Assembly: GCA_025024175.1 (NCBI GenBank)
Contig: QCXZ01000137.1
Span: 18,600,001 to 18,664,000, forward strand
Reading direction: 5' to 3'
DNA length: 64,000 bases
Origin: Rhyzopertha dominica
Taxonomy: Eukaryota > Arthropoda > Insecta > Coleoptera > Bostrichidae
Below are positions 40,311-50,441 of this stretch, in pieces (position 1 is the first letter of the stretch; every line of letters begins with the position of its first letter). A program made the translations under genes and the position numbers. The notes beneath the pieces were generated by a model. The model did no database searches. It worked only from the letters and a program-made list of their open reading frames with translations, and had not been told where the DNA came from.

Positions 40311-41459
40311 CTTATCGGAATTATAAATGATAGGTTTGCATTTGTAATGTCGATGCTTTCAAAGCTGCTTCCTATAACTTGCTGGATTTATTATTGGTAA
40401 AGCGGTGGGAGCGAGAGCAGTTGTAGAACTTCAAACGGTTGAGAATTAATAGGTTTGAATAGACGTTTAAATCGAAATTTAATATACACAGGCAAGTCTC
40501 GGGAGAGAAATCAAACTGAACTACGTGTATTTATACTTACACCAAAAAAGGCACGTTTATTTATCGAACGTTATGTGCCATCATCTTCAAAAAAATGTGT
40601 GATATTGTGGTAATTACAACTTGGTTATAATTTAAAGGTGTTGATTTTTGTATATGTGCAGGATACACTTTTACTGCAAACCTTTTGTACAGCTTAATTT
40701 ACATTTACCACTTGTGATATTAGAATACATCGGGTCTGAAAAAGTTATAGGAAGAATAATTTTTTTTTCAAGTTAGGGCACATCGCTTTCTTGTACAAGG
40801 TTATTCTGGCTGCTAATTCATCATTTTCTTTCTGTGTATTGTGCTTTCAACTTGTGTAAACGTCCAATTTCTTCTTTAATTTTGTTTTTTCTTCGTTGTT
40901 GTGCGTTTAGGTCCATCCATCGTATTTCAAGTTACGAACTAAAAACCCAACATTCCTTTCCTTTATTCCATAAATCGAAAGAAATGCTTTTCTACAAATC
41001 TCAGTATCCCCCATAAAATTGTCGGTGACAACATACACGCATACACAGATTTTTAAAATTTAACCCTGTTCGCGCAGAGACTGACAGTAGTTTATACCAA
41101 GAGTCCGATGAGGTTGCATTAATTGCCTCAGAACCGGTCACCATATTAAGAATAAAGGAATTTGGAGAAAAGGGCATTATTATACTCGAATAATTCGAAT
41201 AAAAGTTGTTATACGCAATGTACCTAAATATTTTATATAAATTTTTACAAAACAATCCTTATCCGGCAGTTTCCAAAATAACGACCAAGAAGGTGGTGTA
41301 GTTCTTCACTCTAAAGAATCCAGAAGTCCAGTTGAATCTAGGTGAGCCAGAGTTTAAGAAAAAAAAACATTATCTGCAGTATGCAAGACTAAAATCTCGT
41401 GTGGAAGCCAAGGAAAGTATTACAAAATTAAGCTTTAAGTAGCTGTTAAAAAGCAAATA

Positions 41460-42180
41460 AAAGGTTGGCGATTATGGAAAGCGAAAGAGTTAATCGGTTG
41501 CGAATGTTGAAAAGAGCAGAATATATACAAAATCGGCTACATCGAGACCAATGTAAAGATATTAAATATTTAGATGACACATGGTACGACAAACACGAAC
41601 ACGATCGAACAATAAAAAGGGCCAGCTACAGACACCATCCATAGATGAGAGCCATATCAATAAATTTAAACGAATACACTGAAAAAAGTGAGTTTCCAAT
41701 ACAGTTCTGCTTTCTAGAAGAAATACTGCAGACTCAAACTTAGATTACCATTAGCAACAACACTGTTTTGAAAGGTGGTTTCAAGAGCAATTGCTTCCTA
41801 ATTTGAATCCAAATTCTCTAATAGTGGTGGATAACGCTCCGTATCACTCTCGTCAAAACAACAAAAAAATCCAACAAGGTACAGCAAAAACATAGCTGCG
41901 GAGAAATCTGCAATCGATAATGCAGCAAGGCAACATGGAGAAACAATCGAATGCCTGTCGTCTTTTTAATATATTTTAAACCCTGCCAAACAGCTTTGGA
42001 GCCAACTAAAGTATCGAAACACAATAGGTTTCCAACTGTAACTGCTGGTACATCCAATTTAATAATAAAATTAACAAATGAGATGGAGCAAAGAACAATG
42101 AATGATTCTCCATCGATAGATTTGTAAATGGAATGTAATTTAATTACAATGGTGTGAAAGGAAACCATCCAAAATCTAAT
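41460..42180 (+). pseudogene. DDE (Tc1/mariner-superfamily) transposase relic
   Basis: The + strand holds three recognisable blocks of an insect DDE transposase. Near 41515-41600 a frame reads YIQNRLHRDQCKDIKYLDDTWYD, with the first catalytic aspartate in the IxYLDxTW block. Near 41766-41860 a frame reads FERWFQEQLLPNLNPNSLIV followed by VDNAPYHSR, the second catalytic block (IVVDNAPYH). Near 41975-42010 a shifted frame reads NPAKQLWSQLKYRNT, the NPIELxWxQLK block, in which the usual acidic residue is replaced by lysine. Stops and frameshifts separate the blocks, and the segment between the first and second is shortened. It is an inactive remnant of a cut-and-paste transposon. Confidence 0.75.
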
Positions 42181-42189
42181 TCTACCTGT

Positions 42190-44755
42190 TTATAATGGTG
42201 AAATGTGCAGAGCGCCTTTAACTGACTCAAATCATTAGTGTAGGTTAAAATACATAAAATAAACCTGTTAAAAGCCTATCTCACTATACTGCGCTGCGAA
42301 ATAACTTAATCGAGATAATTATCTAAACCGCCTCCGAAAGGAAAATTCATAAAATTCTTCATTCAGTAAAAGGCTTAACTGACGAATTTCTGGAAATATC
42401 CATGAATAATTAAAAGCCGCATATTTTGCCACCCGCAACAAAAATTTCACCTAGTCATCTCCATACCTCCCAATACGGCGATATCCAATAAATTCTCGGT
42501 ACAATGAACCGTCCTTGGTCCGTCGAAGGAAACAAGCGGCACCTTCGAGTTCGTCATATCCGTGGTTAGGTGCCTCTATTACCACACTACCACTACGTCA
42601 CGAACCGCTATTATTGTAACAGGCAGTTTGGATTCGTGCGGTTTGTACGGGCCCATGCTGACGACAGAAGAAGGATGAATGACATCCCACGGCGCCGATG
42701 ATCGGTGATTTAACGGCAGAATGCCATAATACAACCAACCCAGGATGGTGTGTGGGAGTCATAATATTGTAATTGGTGGTGATTAATTGGCAGTGAAAGG
42801 TCATTGCTTGATGTAACTGCAGTCCGGTCCTTCCGGATCTGTTTAAACTCTTTGGTCATCCTATGCACATAAGATGTTTAGTAGAACTCGGTGAGATATT
42901 ATTGTATAAAATTGTTGGCGTTTCGTCCTTTTTTGATACGCGATTTTTAGGTGTTAATCGAAAAAGGGTCGGCAAAAAGATGCGAAAATAACTTTTCGTG
43001 AGATAAAGGTTTCGACATTTCTTACAGCTTTTCCAGGGCTAAATACAAAAACGAGGGGTGCAATGTTTTCTTCGTTGACATACAAACAAAACAATCATGC
43101 AGGTATTAACGTTATGACAAACAACATAAATAAGATATGGTTTTTATAAGAATTGTTCAATTTATTCATGTACTATGAATGTACAGGCATGCAAAAGTTA
43201 TTGATAAGGTAAAGTGCTATTTTAATTTTCAAAGGTTAAATTAATCATATCTTAATCACTCTATTCAGGCAGGATACAACTTTGGGAATGATACCTAGAA
43301 CACTGTAGAACAGTGGTCAACAATGCTATGGCAAAACATTATTTATAAACCATACACAAGTTGCCCAAAGTAAAATATTAAAAAAGGAACCAAATATCAT
43401 TGTACTCAATCAACCAACAGGTTTCATAGTAAGTTTAGCACAGTTACTTCATTGAGTTTCAGCAGAGTTTATGACTTGCCCACGTCGCGCGTCGCGTCGA
43501 AACTATAGTTGGGGGGTAATTGTAAACTGTAAACGATTACATAATTACCATAAAATAGTAAAAAAGTATTTAAATGTGTTAAGTGGAGAACCGGTTAGTA
43601 AAGGCCTGTAAGTACAGAGACCTATATTGCCGAACGTTCGGTCTTTTGGTCAAAATCGGCAATGCGCCATCTAGTGGTGGCTTTGCGAACAACGAAGTAG
43701 GTTGTTACAGTCGGTAAGTACAGAGACCTACATTGCTGAATATCATATTTGCGTTTCGGTTCAGAGAAAAAATTACTTCGACATATTCCTTTTAGCAGCT
43801 AAAGGTTAACTATAATACCACTACTATTTCATCTGCCACATATTCAACATAGATGTGTCCATGCCACATTTAAGCGTGTATCAAGGATACAGCCGACAGG
43901 GATTTTTTTTCTTACTTGTCTTGTGTACAAAAGAAAAAATTAGGCAGTTAGGAGCTAAAAGTTGTGTTAAACTAACAATCTTCTATCTTCGTCTGCATTC
44001 TGCAGTTGTTAGATACAGGCAATCTTGATCTGAATGGTTAGAGCGGTGTATTTTTGCCAAGAAACCAGAAACTCTGAAGTAAATCCAACACACAAAGTTA
44101 AGAATGTTGTTTAGTGAGAGACGATGTGAGAGATATACAAAATGGGATAAAAACGTACTGATTTAGAGAATCATACAAAATCTACAAGGACATGTTTATT
44201 ATTTAACCATTCTATTATTTTTTTTTCAGAGCGCTGCACACATTTTTTCTACATTTGGTAAATTATTTACTAGCTTAGTCTAACTTGAAACGATATCCTT
44301 CTAAACCCTGATCGTAGACTGAAGCTTGTAGGTAATGTTCGAATTGGACATATGGTTACTGTTCCATACGCAACGGTTTATTTAAATTGCAAAGAAATGA
44401 TGTTAGGGTTGTAATCAATTAAATCTATATGAAAAGTTGTCGTGGTCAGTTTGTGGCAGATAAGATACTTAACTTGCCGTGTTTATATATCTATAAATGC
44501 ACTTAACCGGTATCTCGACAGTGATCATGAAAACAATACGCCCACAAATGACATTTCTTATAAAACAAAGTGGGTTCTAAAAGAAGTTTTAACCACTACG
44601 ACTTAGACTTTGTAAACGACAAGATGCTACAAATTATTCCTGCATCACGTTTATAAATAATGTTTGTATGCTAACTCCAATACGATATATATAAATTAGC
44701 CGTCTACCTATATTCGCACTTTCTACACTATTCTATTTTTAGAATTAAAATAAAT
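42190..44755. other. Intergenic sequence with one composition island
   Basis: No gene is recognised. The segment 42430-42840 is richer in G+C, contains GGTGATTAATTGG near 42778, and is crossed by a minus-strand ORF (42598-42804) without known motifs; it may be conserved non-coding DNA. A direct repeat pair lies at 43608-43634 and 43714-43740. Confidence 0.45.
43608..43740. repeat. 27-bp direct repeats 106 bp apart
   Basis: GTAAGTACAGAGACCTA followed by TATTGCCGAA (43608-43634) recurs as the same start followed by CATTGCTGAA (43714-43740), with two mismatches. The 79 bp between them include the transposon-like string GCGCCATCTAGTGGTGG. It could be a tandem duplication with a diverged spacer, or duplicated flanks of a small insertion. 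Confidence 0.6.
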
Positions 44756-44760
44756 GATTT

Positions 44761-45161
44761 AATTACTTTCACATCCAACAGATGGGAAGTAATGTATCGC
44801 GAAAAAATTTTTATGTGTTCATTCGCTTTAAAATGGTCGAAAACGCAAAAAAAAAACAAAATTTGAGCACAAAAATTTCTTGTCTGTGTCTGTGGTTTTG
44901 TTTGTGGACACAATAACTTTCGAAAGGCTTAATATATGAACTTGAAATTTGGCAAACGTATAAATCTCAATTACCCAAAGCGACCTATTGTTTGTGGGGT
45001 AAGTAGGGTATCGCGAAGGGGGCGAAATTGTGGGGTAACTACCCTTCCCGCAAATTTTTATTTTTTTCGTTTTAGTATGTGATTAGTAGTATAACAAAAA
45101 CGTAAAGTCATTTTNACAATTGGATGTGGAGCTATTGATTCAATTTGCAGCGGTTTTTTTA
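44761..45161 (+). repeat. Short non-autonomous repeat family, copy 1 (about 400 bp)
   Basis: This segment is clearly homologous to 60212-61399. Shared landmarks are the start AATTACTT(T/C)CACATCCAAC, TTTAAAATGGTCGAAAACG, CCCAAAGCGACCTATTGTTT, GGGTAAGTAGGGTATCG and the end GATTCAATTTGCAGCGG plus a T-run. The ends carry a subterminal inverted repeat (TACTTCCACATCCAA against TTGGATGTGGAAGTA, best preserved in copy 2). No coding capacity is evident. A MITE-like non-autonomous DNA transposon is the likely nature. One N lies near 45115. Confidence 0.75.
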
Positions 45162-45164
45162 CAT

Positions 45165-48100
45165 ATAATAAGTAACCACTCGTAATTCCACAGACACTCT
45201 TATTATAATATAGTGACATAACCAGCATCAGACCGCATTAAGAGCTGGCAACGACGAAATAAGGTAATAAGAAAATTATAATTGGCACTCTGTTTACCAG
45301 ATAAGCAATATGCATAATATGAACATGCTAAGATTATTCAAGTGGACATTACGAAGAAGTCGCAATCCAGTAGACGTGATCACCTTAGACTAGATGCAAT
45401 TAACGAGGTAGCATTACAAACGACCACTAATCCATTCATGAGGATGTTGAAAGGCCGTGAAAATCGATTACGACGTTTTTCATCGTCAATTAATAGGCCT
45501 ACAAGGACGTCATGGCAAGGTGGGGCCGTTTTTAATCCCAGAATGGGAAGAACGCATTAGCGGATTACAGCAACAAAGCGCGATACTTTTGACTACAAAG
45601 ACTGCGGTGTGACTTGAATACAGGGATTTATTGTTACTTTTGTCCTCTTTTAAAGCATTAAACAAGTTGAATTAGTTTATATGGGTTCCCTAAAAACAAT
45701 AACAGAAAACTATTTAAAGGGTTTCCTATTAACTAAACGTTAGCATGTTATCTGAATATATTTTGAGATTCATTAAATATTGTCCCTAACATAAAAGCAA
45801 GCTCACAAAAATAACGAAACTAATTCATATTTTTACTCAGTCTCCTGAAATATTCATGCACATAGAAGAATGGTTAGCATTCTTGCCAACGTTTTTAGGG
45901 CCAGTTTGTAGCGCAATATTATTTTTAACACTTCAAGCAGAGCTCTGAAGCTCTTGGTTCCATTTTGTTCTTTTTGATAATATTACGAACAGCTCGGTAG
46001 ACAAAACATTTAATATATACGAAAAAATAAGCTAAATTTGGAATACAATTAAATTTTCATGTCATTCAATGCCAACTGTTTTTAACGGTAGTAACAGAGA
46101 TGTGGTATATAATAAATGAACGATCCTTGTAAGTAATATAATACACTAAGCACTTTCCGGAGCTGTGTGGTTTAAAGCATGAATGTTTCTTGGGGGTATG
46201 TGTTAATGGAGTTAAGAAATAAACCCAATTTTTTTATATAACAATTAATAAATTATAAAATGAAAACTAGAAGTGTAAAAACTATTTTTAATGAAATGCA
46301 CTACGTGCTTTAACGTGGATTCAAAACAAGAATTTTAGTAGTGGCAATAGGTACACTAATAATTGAAGATGATACTGAAATCATTTAGTTTGCTTCACAT
46401 ACATATATACATAGAAATATTATATAAAAGTCAAAATAACTAGTAATAACTATTCGAAGAAGATTTCAAAACCTCACAATTACGCCACTGTTTGCTTGAA
46501 TATCGCAGCTTGCAACATAAACCAAAATGAAGTTCTATATCTCTAAAAAGGCGCGTTTTAACAGAAATAAAAATGCTTCAGTTGCTGAGAGGCAGTCTTT
46601 CTGAAAGTTATTCATATTGCTTAAGAATTTGAGGAAGGCAGTAATGTACAAATCTAGTATGTATGGAATATTCTACGCCACCACTTTTATAAAAAAAAAA
46701 CTTTCAAAGCTCATAAAACAATGATTTTATGATTAGCTTGTAGGCGAACTATCTACTGATGGACAGCGGAAATTGTTAATTTATATACAATTTCCCCATA
46801 GATGGTTTGAAGCTGTTTTCCTATCAGAACTGTGATAAATTACGAGTTATCAATACTCTACATGTTTACTGTTGGAGCTTAATGTTGATAAATGTAAGGC
46901 CATGTCGATGACGCTTTCGAGCACTTTTTGTATGCCATTCCTCTTACACGTAACATTTAACTTTACAGATATTTAACGAAAGCTTAGATAATGAGACTAT
47001 AGAATACTGGATTTTATAAGAAAAGCGTGGAAATAATTGATTTTGTTGTTCTGAAAAATTATGGCTATACATACTTTCGAGAAATTCGTCTATTAAAAAA
47101 AAATATGGGATACCTACCATACATTTACTGAAGAAGCCAATGGCATAATCAGTGAAATGCAAAGAAAAACATTTACTGTCTCTTCTACATGTTTAAGTTA
47201 TACTCACTGGCATGAAATGTTTATTGCAGGTTCTGTTCAGTTCAGTTCAGTTCAGTTCTGTACTGTTTCAACAGATGCGATATTATTATGTGTAACAAAA
47301 TTAGTAGGTGTAACGAGTATTTGATCCAGCTACTATAAATAGATGCGCAATTATAAATTACTCCTAGCTACTAGTATTCTATAGCCATGCATAAAAAATA
47401 CTATATTTATTAGAAGTGTAAGAAATAGCCAGTCAGATTGTATATTCATGTGACACTAAAGATATGCAGCTAAAATTGTATGGCATCAATACTCAACCAT
47501 TGTTTCCAACTATCAATAAGTCGCTTTTTCTCCACGCCAACGTAGATCACGCTTTTAAACATGCAGTCACGCTATCATTACACAATTAACCCACTTTGTC
47601 CATGATCTAAGACACTTATGGTGGTTTCTATTCTACTGCAATACATCGTTTTAAAAAAAAGTAGATTTATTGCAGGAATCGTCTATTCCTAATACCTACA
47701 ACTGCTTGCTGAAAAAATCGTATGAAATAAAAACGTGCGTTTAAAGTAACATTAAGGCAATAATAATAATGAGAATAAAAGCGAATACCACCAGCGCAAT
47801 TTAGTGGAGCCACAGTTTCATCCTTATTACGCACTCGTCAGGCGAGAATACCAACAGAATGACTAACACTGCCGATATGCCTGTGTAGAAATATTTTATT
47901 ATCTTATACTAACAATGCACATAATGTTAGGGACTGAACACACACCGTAGCATACAATTATAAAAAATACCTATTACGAATTTACACAAATACATTCATG
48001 AAATTAACGATATTAGTCTTATTAAGTATGCAAATGATACCAAGTTAATGAATTTAATTCGAACATACGTAACGCAAAGCGACATGTTTAGACAGTAAAA

Positions 48101-49440
48101 CATATATTGTTACTTCAACATTAATTTTGATGTACTCACTATTAGAAAATAAACTATTCCAAACAATAGTTTTTTAATCGGGTATCAAAGCAGCCAATTT
48201 TTTCGTCAATATATGATGATATGCTAATTTTTTGTCGTCGGCAGGTACAATACCGCTAATTGGAATTGAAAACAAATGCACAACGTAAAAGTGAATCCCG
48301 CCGTCTTGGATATCTAGATCGTGACAATTTATTCCGCTCGGCGTCCGTGGCGAATGATACTTGATCGCTGGGGACATTAGAAAGTCGTCGGGGGTTTATT
48401 CTTTGTTTGAATCAAACGGCTGTATACATGCGAGCCTATTGCGAGATTCAGTTTATGATGCCACGGCCAGAGCGGGTGTCTCGTAACGAGCTGATTCATA
48501 CGCTGTTTAACTTCAATTTAGTAATGAGCTGAATCACAAGGTATAAAACGAAAATTGCCTCAAAACATTGCAATCTGTTCGTAATCTTATCAAAGTTATA
48601 AGTAATTTAATAAGTTCTCGAAGGCATTACAATCATCAACAAATTTATTTTTATGACCGATATTTATTTTATGATTTATGGCTTAGTGTAATCACAATTT
48701 ATGATCGGGTTAAGTAACAGGAAAATGTAGAACGTCATTTCCGTTTTAGGCAACATAGTACCAGCCATACTACAGGATGATAAATAGCAAACTTAACGTA
48801 TAGCAACTTTTTTATAAAAATAGCAGCATCCAGCAATCTAATACGGAAGCTGTAGCGAGTCTTACATATAATTTATGACAGATCAACGCTTTTTTTTAAA
48901 TATCTGTGTAGTTTCGAACCTTGAATTATACTGAAGTTCGTGCGCGGATAAGAAGTTTGCATACATAAATAGAAAACCACTAATTATTAGGTTTAATCTA
49001 AGATTTTCCTGTGGTTACGGCGATGGTATAAAAATTTATGAAACGTCCAGCATATGAATTATATTATTATTTTTGACACAATAGATAAACAGATCATACT
49101 GTAAAAAATTAATAGTATGTTATTTATTATTCAAATTCAGACGTTTCTTCAATTATGGAACTGATGGAATTATGTTCTAGAAAGCCAAAGGAAGTAAATT
49201 CAACCTCCTAGATCAGAAAAGAAGAGACATTTACCAAGATATTTTTTATAGTTTCAGTGACATCTGAAATAAATTGGTAGGATTTGAACAGCTGTATCAT
49301 GCATCTGACGTCATAGCATTTCAGTCCTGCTTCTAATACCTACAGAATAGGTTTCAGGTAGGTGTCACCTAAATGTATTTATGATTATTAAAGATTATTT
49401 AACAGGCGTACAGGCTAATACAACGGAAAAAGCTTTATGT
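45165..49440. other. A+T-rich intergenic sequence with one composition island
   Basis: No confident gene is seen. An unrecognised ORF (plus 45342-45560, 72 residues, arginine-rich) has no known motif. A TTCAG pentamer microsatellite lies at 47236-47257. The segment 48170-48540 is more G+C-rich and could be conserved non-coding DNA. Confidence 0.45.
47236..47257. repeat. TTCAG microsatellite
   Basis: Four consecutive TTCAG units with a partial fifth form a simple pentanucleotide repeat. Confidence 0.85.
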
Positions 49441-49515
49441 TAACTTTGACCGGGAATCGAACCCGGGGTCCCTGGAGTTAATCGAACGTGCAACCACGCC
49501 TTTGACTTTTAGTGT
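49441..49515 (-). repeat. tRNA-derived (SINE-like) relic
   Basis: On the minus strand this reads a degenerate tRNA-like body with GGCGTGGTTGCACG (A-box-like) and CCGGGTTCGATTCCCGGTC (perfect B-box and T-arm), followed by AAAGTTAA. The T-arm is intact (B-box at 49451-49467) but an acceptor stem pairing is not evident. It shares B-box and tail with 17636-17720, which suggests a SINE family rather than an independent tRNA gene. Confidence 0.5.
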
Positions 49516-49763
49516 AGAATTTGATCGCATACTGTCTTTCGTTGCTTTAGAGGCAATAATAACCATTATATAAACGGATTATTTTTAAATGAACTATAAT
49601 TGTGCAAAATTGATAGCGTAATACTCAAGTCGAAAATAATTCGCGTTCTTTTCGATATATCATACAGCCAAGTTAGGCAAAAACTATGCTTTCAAAAGCG
49701 GAAAACTACTTATGTTCTAGAACAAAATCATTACAAAATATCCACTTAGATAACTCTGCATCG

Positions 49764-49767
49764 AGTG
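49764..49767. repeat. Target site duplication, left (AGTG)
   Basis: AGTG directly before the 5' LTR is repeated directly after the 3' LTR at 58052-58055. A 4-bp duplication is usual for Ty3/gypsy elements and shows that both ends come from one integration. Confidence 0.9.
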
Positions 49768-50048
49768 AGTTATGTCCTTCCATATGAACACCCCAGGGAC
49801 ATCGGCCTCTCCCGTATCAGGACCGAGGCCACGGCGCGCTCTGTAGATGTGCGACTTAGAGCGAAAGCTGAGTAGACATTTATTCCGATAAGGAAAAGTA
49901 ATAAATAGCACTTAAGGCTAGTAGAGTTAGTTCGGTCGTAGTTTCATAGCTTGGTATAACGATACTTGTATTCAAATATTAACCGTTTGTATTTTGGATA
50001 AAATAAATTGTTTTTAAAAACTTATTGGCAATAACCAATAACATTACT
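49768..50048 (+). repeat. 5' LTR
   Basis: This 281-bp repeat matches 57771-58051 base for base by eye. It starts AGTTATG and ends CATTACT, an imperfect terminal inverted repeat (6 of 7). AATAAA polyadenylation-type hexamers lie at 49900-49905 and 50002-50007. No TATA box is obvious upstream of a clear start site, as is common in errantiviruses. No ATG occurs from about 49845 to the leader ATG at 50373, which fits a start of transcription in the second half of the LTR. Confidence 0.95.
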
Positions 50049-50064
50049 GGCGCAGTCAGTAGGA
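50048..50064 (+). other. Primer binding site, tRNA-Ser type
   Basis: TGGCGCAGTCAGTAGGA follows the LTR, sharing its first T with the LTR end. TGGCGCAGTC is complementary to the 3' end of an insect tRNA-Ser (acceptor GACTGC, discriminator G, CCA), the primer used by the 17.6/297/ZAM group. The tRNA match is from memory of the family. Confidence 0.8.
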
Positions 50065-50153
50065 TAACGGGAGATATCGCCGCAGTATACGGAATCGTCG
50101 GTTTTTACCGTTTACCCGTTTATCTTACGCGAACCAAGAAAAACAACGAACTC

Positions 50154-50360
50154 CGTCTAGAAGATCCCCCAGGTGCCACCGCTGAATACGGACCACCAGG
50201 CTTTAGACGTTAAACCAGGTCATCGGGACCATCCAACGCTGAAAGCATCGGAAAAAACCTTCGTCTAGAAGATCCCCCAGGTGCCACCGCTGAATACGGA
50301 CCACCAGACTTCAGACGCAAACCAGGTCATAGGGACCATCCAACGCCAAGAGCATCGGAA
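50154..50360 (+). repeat. Tandem ~100-bp duplication in the viral leader
   Basis: Two copies of about 100 bp (50154-50253 and 50262-50360, period 108) lie between the primer site and gag. Both contain CGTCTAGAAGATCCCCCAG, GTGCCACCGCTGAATACG and CCAGGTCAT(C/A)GGGACCATCC. They differ by a few substitutions and a single-base length difference. They lie in the untranslated leader, so an RNA role such as packaging or dimerisation, or a translational role, is possible (inference). Confidence 0.9.
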
Positions 50361-50372
50361 TTAGTACCACAG

Positions 50373-50401
50373 ATGAAGAATATAATAATAATCCTGTGAG
50401 T
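50373..50401 (+). promoter_or_regulatory. Leader mini-ORF and probable splice donor for env
   Basis: ATG at 50373 is the first ATG of the leader. On unspliced RNA it opens an 8-codon frame ending at TGA 50397-50399. A good splice donor (GTGAGT, 50396-50401) lies inside that frame. Spliced to the AG at 55995-55996, the codon phase runs on exactly into the env frame. The seven leader codons are Met, Lys, Asn and then isoleucines, the typical start of a signal peptide. On this reading the mini-ORF is the first coding exon of env and an upstream ORF for gag on genomic RNA. Splicing is inferred. Confidence 0.55.
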
Positions 50402-50441
50402 ACCTTACATTTATTTCCTTTATATATTTCAATATAATTGT

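Larger units (their letters stand above)
28620..41440. other. Intergenic sequence, no confident gene
   Basis: This 12.8-kb stretch holds many short ORFs without family signatures, for example plus 29419-29820, plus 31270-31521, plus 33433-33798 and plus 37096-37413. Segments around 29570-29820, 31270-31920, 36390-36610 and 40040-40310 are visibly less A+T-rich and could be old transposon pieces or conserved non-coding DNA. A 6-bp-stem hairpin, CCCGGC/GCCGGG, lies at 31864-31881. Confidence 0.45.

Noticed and set aside
45342..45560. 72-residue arginine-rich ORF
   Set aside because: It could be a transposon remnant but no motif could be assigned.
49717..49911. minus-strand ORF recurring in both LTRs (also 57663-57914)
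   Set aside because: The same LTR sequence is translated backwards in both copies; there is no independent support for a gene.
50025..50213. + strand ORF across LTR end and leader
   Set aside because: It spans the LTR, primer site and leader repeat, has no family match and starts inside the LTR; it is incidental.
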